Shown: positions 59,954 to 64,000 of the stretch, piece after piece
Position numbering within the stretch: the stretch's first letter is position 1
Layout of the letters: every line of letters begins with the position of its first letter
Assembly: GCA_003550325.1 (NCBI GenBank)
Contig: QKWP01000345.1
Span: 251,550 to 315,549, forward strand
Length of the DNA stretch: 64,000 nucleotides
Reading direction: 5' to 3'
DNA from: Gigaspora rosea
Lineage: Eukaryota; Glomeromycota; Glomeromycetes; Diversisporales; Gigasporaceae
The notes under the pieces: generated by a model
The model's database searches: none
What the model was told of the DNA's origin: nothing
The model's input: only the letters and a program-made list of their open reading frames with translations
Made by a program: the position numbers and the translations under genes

Positions 59954-60765
59954 TATAAACTTATTTTATGATTATTTTAAAAGAATATGTCTTATGACTA
60001 ATATTAATTTATAATATACAAAAATTTTAGACAATTTGGCCTGTATATAATAGTTAATTTTTTTAAAAAAATTAACTATTATAAGCATGACCGAAGTTCT
60101 ATATTATTGGTTGAAAACATGTGATTTGCAGATCCCATCTTATTAAATTTGATTGGCTAATCACAATTCTATATAAAATTAATCTTATTAATACGATAAT
60201 AAAAAAAAAAAAAAAAGTTTCGCGTATAAGTCTAGGTGGTAAAATTTAACTTTGTTGTGGGTAGTTATAGGTGTTTGTAGGTGACTGGGTCATTAATCGT
60301 TATAATAGTAAGGGTTTCACTATAATCAAACCTTTTTATATAAAGTTTGTATGGTTAAGGTTCAAGCTTTACTGAACAAAATTTCTTTATTATTCCGTCA
60401 TGGTCAAAGTTTCACTATACTTAAAGTTTTGTGCCAAGTTTTGTGCCAAGTTTCGTTACGTCAAGTTTTGCTTTGATTAAAGTTTCGCCTTGATTAAAGT
60501 ACTACCGTGCTGACTTCGCCTGGCAACTTTCGCCGTGCCAAGTTTTGCCATGTCAAGTTTCGCCGTGTCAAGTTTCGCCGTGCCAAGCTTTGCTGTGCCA
60601 AGCTTCACGTGTAAAGGTAGAAAATCAATATAACGTATTTAGACAATACTTGGTCGTTATTATTTTTTTATTTTTTTAGATTATATAAAATGAAAACCCG
60701 AAATTTTGGGCCTTGTTCTGTCATTGATTGTACAAATGCCAATGTTAGATTTCGTGTAATTACTG
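59954..60765. other. Intergenic: 38-bp palindrome and TTTCGCC repeats
   Basis: Exact 38-bp palindrome at 60046-60083 (TATAATAGTTAATTTTTTT and inverse). From 60400 to 60605 about ten 15-17 bp units of GTCAAGTTTCGCCGT type. No gene. Confidence 0.6.
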
Positions 60766-62238
60766 TAGTGTTCTGACCTGAGTAGGCCTCACCTGGGTCA
60801 CCCGCAGGTGACCCAGGTGACCTGTTGAAATTATAACTACCCGGGTGGTCAACCCACAGGTCACCCGCAGGTTACCGTTTGATGACCCACGGGCCATCCA
60901 TATCTGCAATAACATAATCTACTCATCATAAATTAATTTGCCACGATAGCATATTCATATAGATAAAAAGAAAAACAAGATTAATAAAAATAGCGAATGT
61001 ATTAGCAAATATTAAGAAAAAAATTACATTCCACCGAAGATTTAGATGATTAATTTCTAGTTTTTGCATATTTTCGCTTTTTTCTTCTTTTACACATGTT
61101 CAGATTCTTCATTGCGCGCATGCGTGCATGTATATGGTCTAAGCAATTTTATACTAATATGCCAATACAAAATTAGTTAAAATCCAAATATTATAAAATC
61201 TTTCTAACATTTGACTCGGTGGGGTTTTTTAAATCAGTATACATGGGCGAGCTAATCGGTCTGGTATTAGGCGTAAAATACCAATTTTAAAAAACTAAAG
61301 CTTAATAATATATAAAACCAAAGCAGTATAGTACAGATTTTAAAATGAGTATTTTACACTCCTATAATATACTAATCTGATCATCCATACTAAATCTATT
61401 TTAATATTATATATAACGATAGCACTGTAACAGAATTATATAGTACCAATATAATATTATCTAAAATTGTACCATACCGGTACTATATTGATCTGCTATA
61501 ATTTCCCATACTATAACAAAAGATCAATATGGTACAGATGGCCAGAATTAAAATAGAGGTATTTTGCGTCATACCTACAGATATTTATACTGATCTAGTT
61601 TTTGAGGTAATCAAAAACATGATGATAGATTATACATTTTAATACAAGCCTCCCATTTGTATAGATTTTTATACGAACAAAGTAATACAATTCGTTTTTT
61701 GTAACAATTTTGAACCATTTTTCAAAAAAGATAAATACAACTACTATCATAGTTAAACCCAAAAATATTTTATAATAAGTTTATCAACTAACTTGATCGA
61801 CTTAGTGAATTCCATCCTATCCTGAAATGAGATTTTTTTCTATAGTCATGAGACTTAATTTTTGCACTTAGAAATGCCTTATTTTACATGATGAAAATAA
61901 TTAGTAAAAATGTACAAGGCAATCGTGGCAGACGATTAGTTTTATTAGAAGAGTGAAGTTATTATATATTAGAGCTTTTCACATACTTGAATATTGTTTT
62001 GATACGACTAATAAAAACGTATATCATCTTGGAACTGATATAAAATTATTTAGATCAAATTTACTCACAGGTGCCGTAGCAGAAGTTTTTTTTATCGGGA
62101 CTCACCCGGGTCACCTGGATGGGTCACCCGCGGGTGACCTGTAGCAAAATTTTTATATTATCGGGACTCACCTGGGTTACCCGGGTGGGTAACCCGCGGT
62201 GACCCGGGTCAGGATTTTTGTGACAGGTCAGAACACTA
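60766..62238. mobile_element. 1.47-kb hAT-like element, perfect 8-bp duplication
   Basis: TAGTGTTCTGACCTG / CAGGTCAGAACACTA, flanked by identical AATTACTG (60758-60765, 62239-62246). GC-rich subterminal GGGTCACCCGCAGGTGACC blocks at both ends. A further inverted pair (GGCGTAAAATACC at 61270, GGTATTTTGCGTC at 61558) suggests a nested element. No transposase. Confidence 0.9.
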
Positions 62239-62639
62239 AATTACTGAGCTTGCATTTGAAAAATGTCACAAAAATCAAATGCTACAAAAGTATCCATATC
62301 TTGAAATAGAAAGGGCACTATGTCATTCTCATTATTGTAAAATTATAGAGACTAATTATAATTAACGAAGAAAAATTCTTAAAAAAAAAAGAGCATTCAG
62401 GAAAAAAAATCAAATCCAGAAATAATAATTGTTCAGGTAGTGTAACAGTTTTTTTTTTTAAAAAAAAATATTTGTACGTAATTTTTTTAAAAAAGGTTTA
62501 ATTTAAGGGTTTAAGTTTTTCGCGCACTCGCATGGTCGTGCACCCCCTAAATTTGCCAATAAAAATCGTTCACGTGATCAACAAGATGGGCATTCGATCT
62601 CTGACCTGTTGACCAATCGACCTGCCAACCTATCAACCA

Positions 62640-62876
62640 CCTGACAAAATGACAAAACTTGACAAAACCATAAGTTTCGTCAAGTTTCGACATTGACGAA
62701 ACTTGACAAAACAATAAGTTTCGTCAAGTTTCGACATTGACAAAACTTGGCAAAACAATAAGTTTCGTCAAGTTTCGCCATTGACGAAACTTGACAAAAT
62801 AATAAGTTTCGTCAAGTTTCAATATTGATGAAACTTGACGAAACTTGTAGTTTTGTCAGGTTTCGTCAAGCATTAC
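62640..62876. repeat. ~57-bp palindromic tandem array (GACGAAACTTGACGAAAC)
   Basis: Four units in which CGAAACTTGACAAAACAATA faces AAGTTTCGTCAAGTTTCG. Relatives: the 36296 MITE, 10949-11020 and 1-50. The right end CAAGCATTACTA resembles a hAT terminus. Confidence 0.75.
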
Positions 62877-62999
62877 TAATTGCATTTTACGTCTCGTGTT
62901 CAACATACTGTATAACGATTTTTTTATTAAAATTTTTAATTTACAGTATTTACATATACTTTACATTATCGTTACAATATAATTACTATCAAGACTGTA

Positions 63000-64000
63000 A
63001 AAAAAAAAAAAAGAAACCCCGGGGAAAGTCCACAAGAAAATTCTCTAAAAAAACGCCAAAAAACAGAAGAAGTTCACAAGAAGTTTGCCAAAATACTGGA
63101 GAAAAGTCCACAAGAAAACTCACCCCAAAAAAATGCCAAAAGCCACAAGAAATTCGCAAAATACCGAAGGAAAATCCACAAAAAAAATCCCCGAAAGACT
63201 AACGCTGAAAAACCAGAGGAAGTCCACAAGAAATTCGCCAAAAGACCAGAGGAACGTCCACAAGAAAATTTATTGAAATACCAGAGGAATGTTCACAAGA
63301 AAATTTTCCAAAAAAAATGTGAGAAGTCTACAAAAAAACTCTCCAAAAATCAAGCGCCGAAAGACCAGAAGAAGTCCACAAGAAATTTGCCAAAAAGCGC
63401 AAGAAAAATTCTTCAAAAAAAAAATAAAGAAAAACCGGAGGTAAGCCCACAAGAAAATTGTCTAAAAAAAAACACCGAATAAACCAGAAGGAAGTTCACT
63501 CCAAAAAATGCTGAAATACCAGAGAGAAGTCCACAAAAAAGTCGTTGATGAACTTTCTTGTAAACCTTCCTCTGATTTCATCTGTAAAACCAGAGGAAAA
63601 TTCACAAGAAAGTTCACCAGCTAAATGCCCGAAGTCCATAAGAAAGTTCACCAAAAACGCCGAAAGATAAGAGGAAAGAAAGTCCACAAGAAATTCTTCA
63701 AAAACGCCGAAAAATCCACAAGAAAGTTCACCAACAATCATCGAAAAATCAACAAGAAAGTTCACCAACCAATTCTGAAAGCTTAGTAAGTCTACAGGGC
63801 TTTACTAAAAACATCAAATAATCAAAAGAAATTTTACCTACTACCGACACCGAAAGCTTAGAATCTCCACAAACAACAGCGCCGAAGAAACGAGAAAAAG
63901 GCTGAAACCACTAACGACACCGAAACGACGAAAGCCTAGAATCTCTACAAATGGCAGCACCAAAAGGACGAAAGCCTGGAAAAGAAGAAAGAAAAAAAAA
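63000..64000. repeat. Minisatellite to the window end (AGTCCACAAGAAA)
   Basis: Irregular units of 36-50 bp built from CCAGAGGAAGTCCACAAGAA, AATTCGCCAAAA and ACGCCGAAAGA; units degrade after 63780. Open frames on both strands here are by-products of the repeat and are not called. Confidence 0.75.

Noticed and set aside
62825..63768. Several overlapping ORFs
   Set aside because: They track a minisatellite and occur on both strands; repeat by-products.

Overview
The window looks like a gene-poor, repeat-packed stretch of an arbuscular mycorrhizal fungus genome (Glomeromycotina, most like Rhizophagus irregularis). This rests on very high A+T, short AT-rich spliceosomal introns, and protein types expanded in that lineage: F-box/LRR proteins with 28-residue NLR-like repeats, small Zn2Cys6 factors, MGxxxS-type SAM methyltransferases, TLDc proteins and tyrosine-kinase-like kinases. 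No database search was possible, so the assignment is recognition, not measurement.

Only four gene-like loci look intact or nearly so. An F-box/LRR gene lies at 5593-7104 (+) and a Zn2Cys6 gene at 17438-18244 (+). An unrecognised multi-exon gene at 28162-29031 (+) is interrupted in an A-run. A seven-exon class I methyltransferase at 31036-33421 (-) could be rebuilt exon by exon. Pseudogene pieces lie at 29560-30620 (-; LRR array followed by four tandem kinase-like fragments), 51460-52020 (-; TLDc with a tandem duplication) and 53060-53330 (-; kinase C-lobe with in-frame stops). A 5'-truncated LINE-like piece lies at 26090-26557 (-).

Most of the rest is non-autonomous DNA transposons and foldback repeats. 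(1) hAT-like elements with 8-bp target duplications: 8384, 22782, 36296, 36906, 44990, 47965, 60766. (2) pogo/mariner-like elements starting CAGTC or CAAG and flanked by TA: 271, 763, 23607, 24582, 26659, 46083, 57613, 59371. (3) Other TA-flanked TIR elements: 14590, 19789, 20414, 48195, 49723, 52711, 53730. (4) A family with GTCGCAGC-type ends and 7-bp duplications: 32593, 46151, relic 32152. (5) A pair of 1.3-1.7 kb CCCTATGAG-ended elements with a near-palindromic satellite: 8988, 40712. (6) Large palindromes at 55663-56712 and 58822-59365. (7) A dispersed TTCACCGACAAG repeat in five places. Several are nested, and in three cases an uninterrupted duplicate in this window shows the empty site.

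The genes do not form a pathway or cluster. The most informative biology is the transposon layering: precise insertion boundaries, elements enlarging introns of the methyltransferase, and decaying copies of expanded gene families. The window ends in a minisatellite (63000-64000). No tRNA, rRNA, CRISPR or autonomous transposase was recognised.
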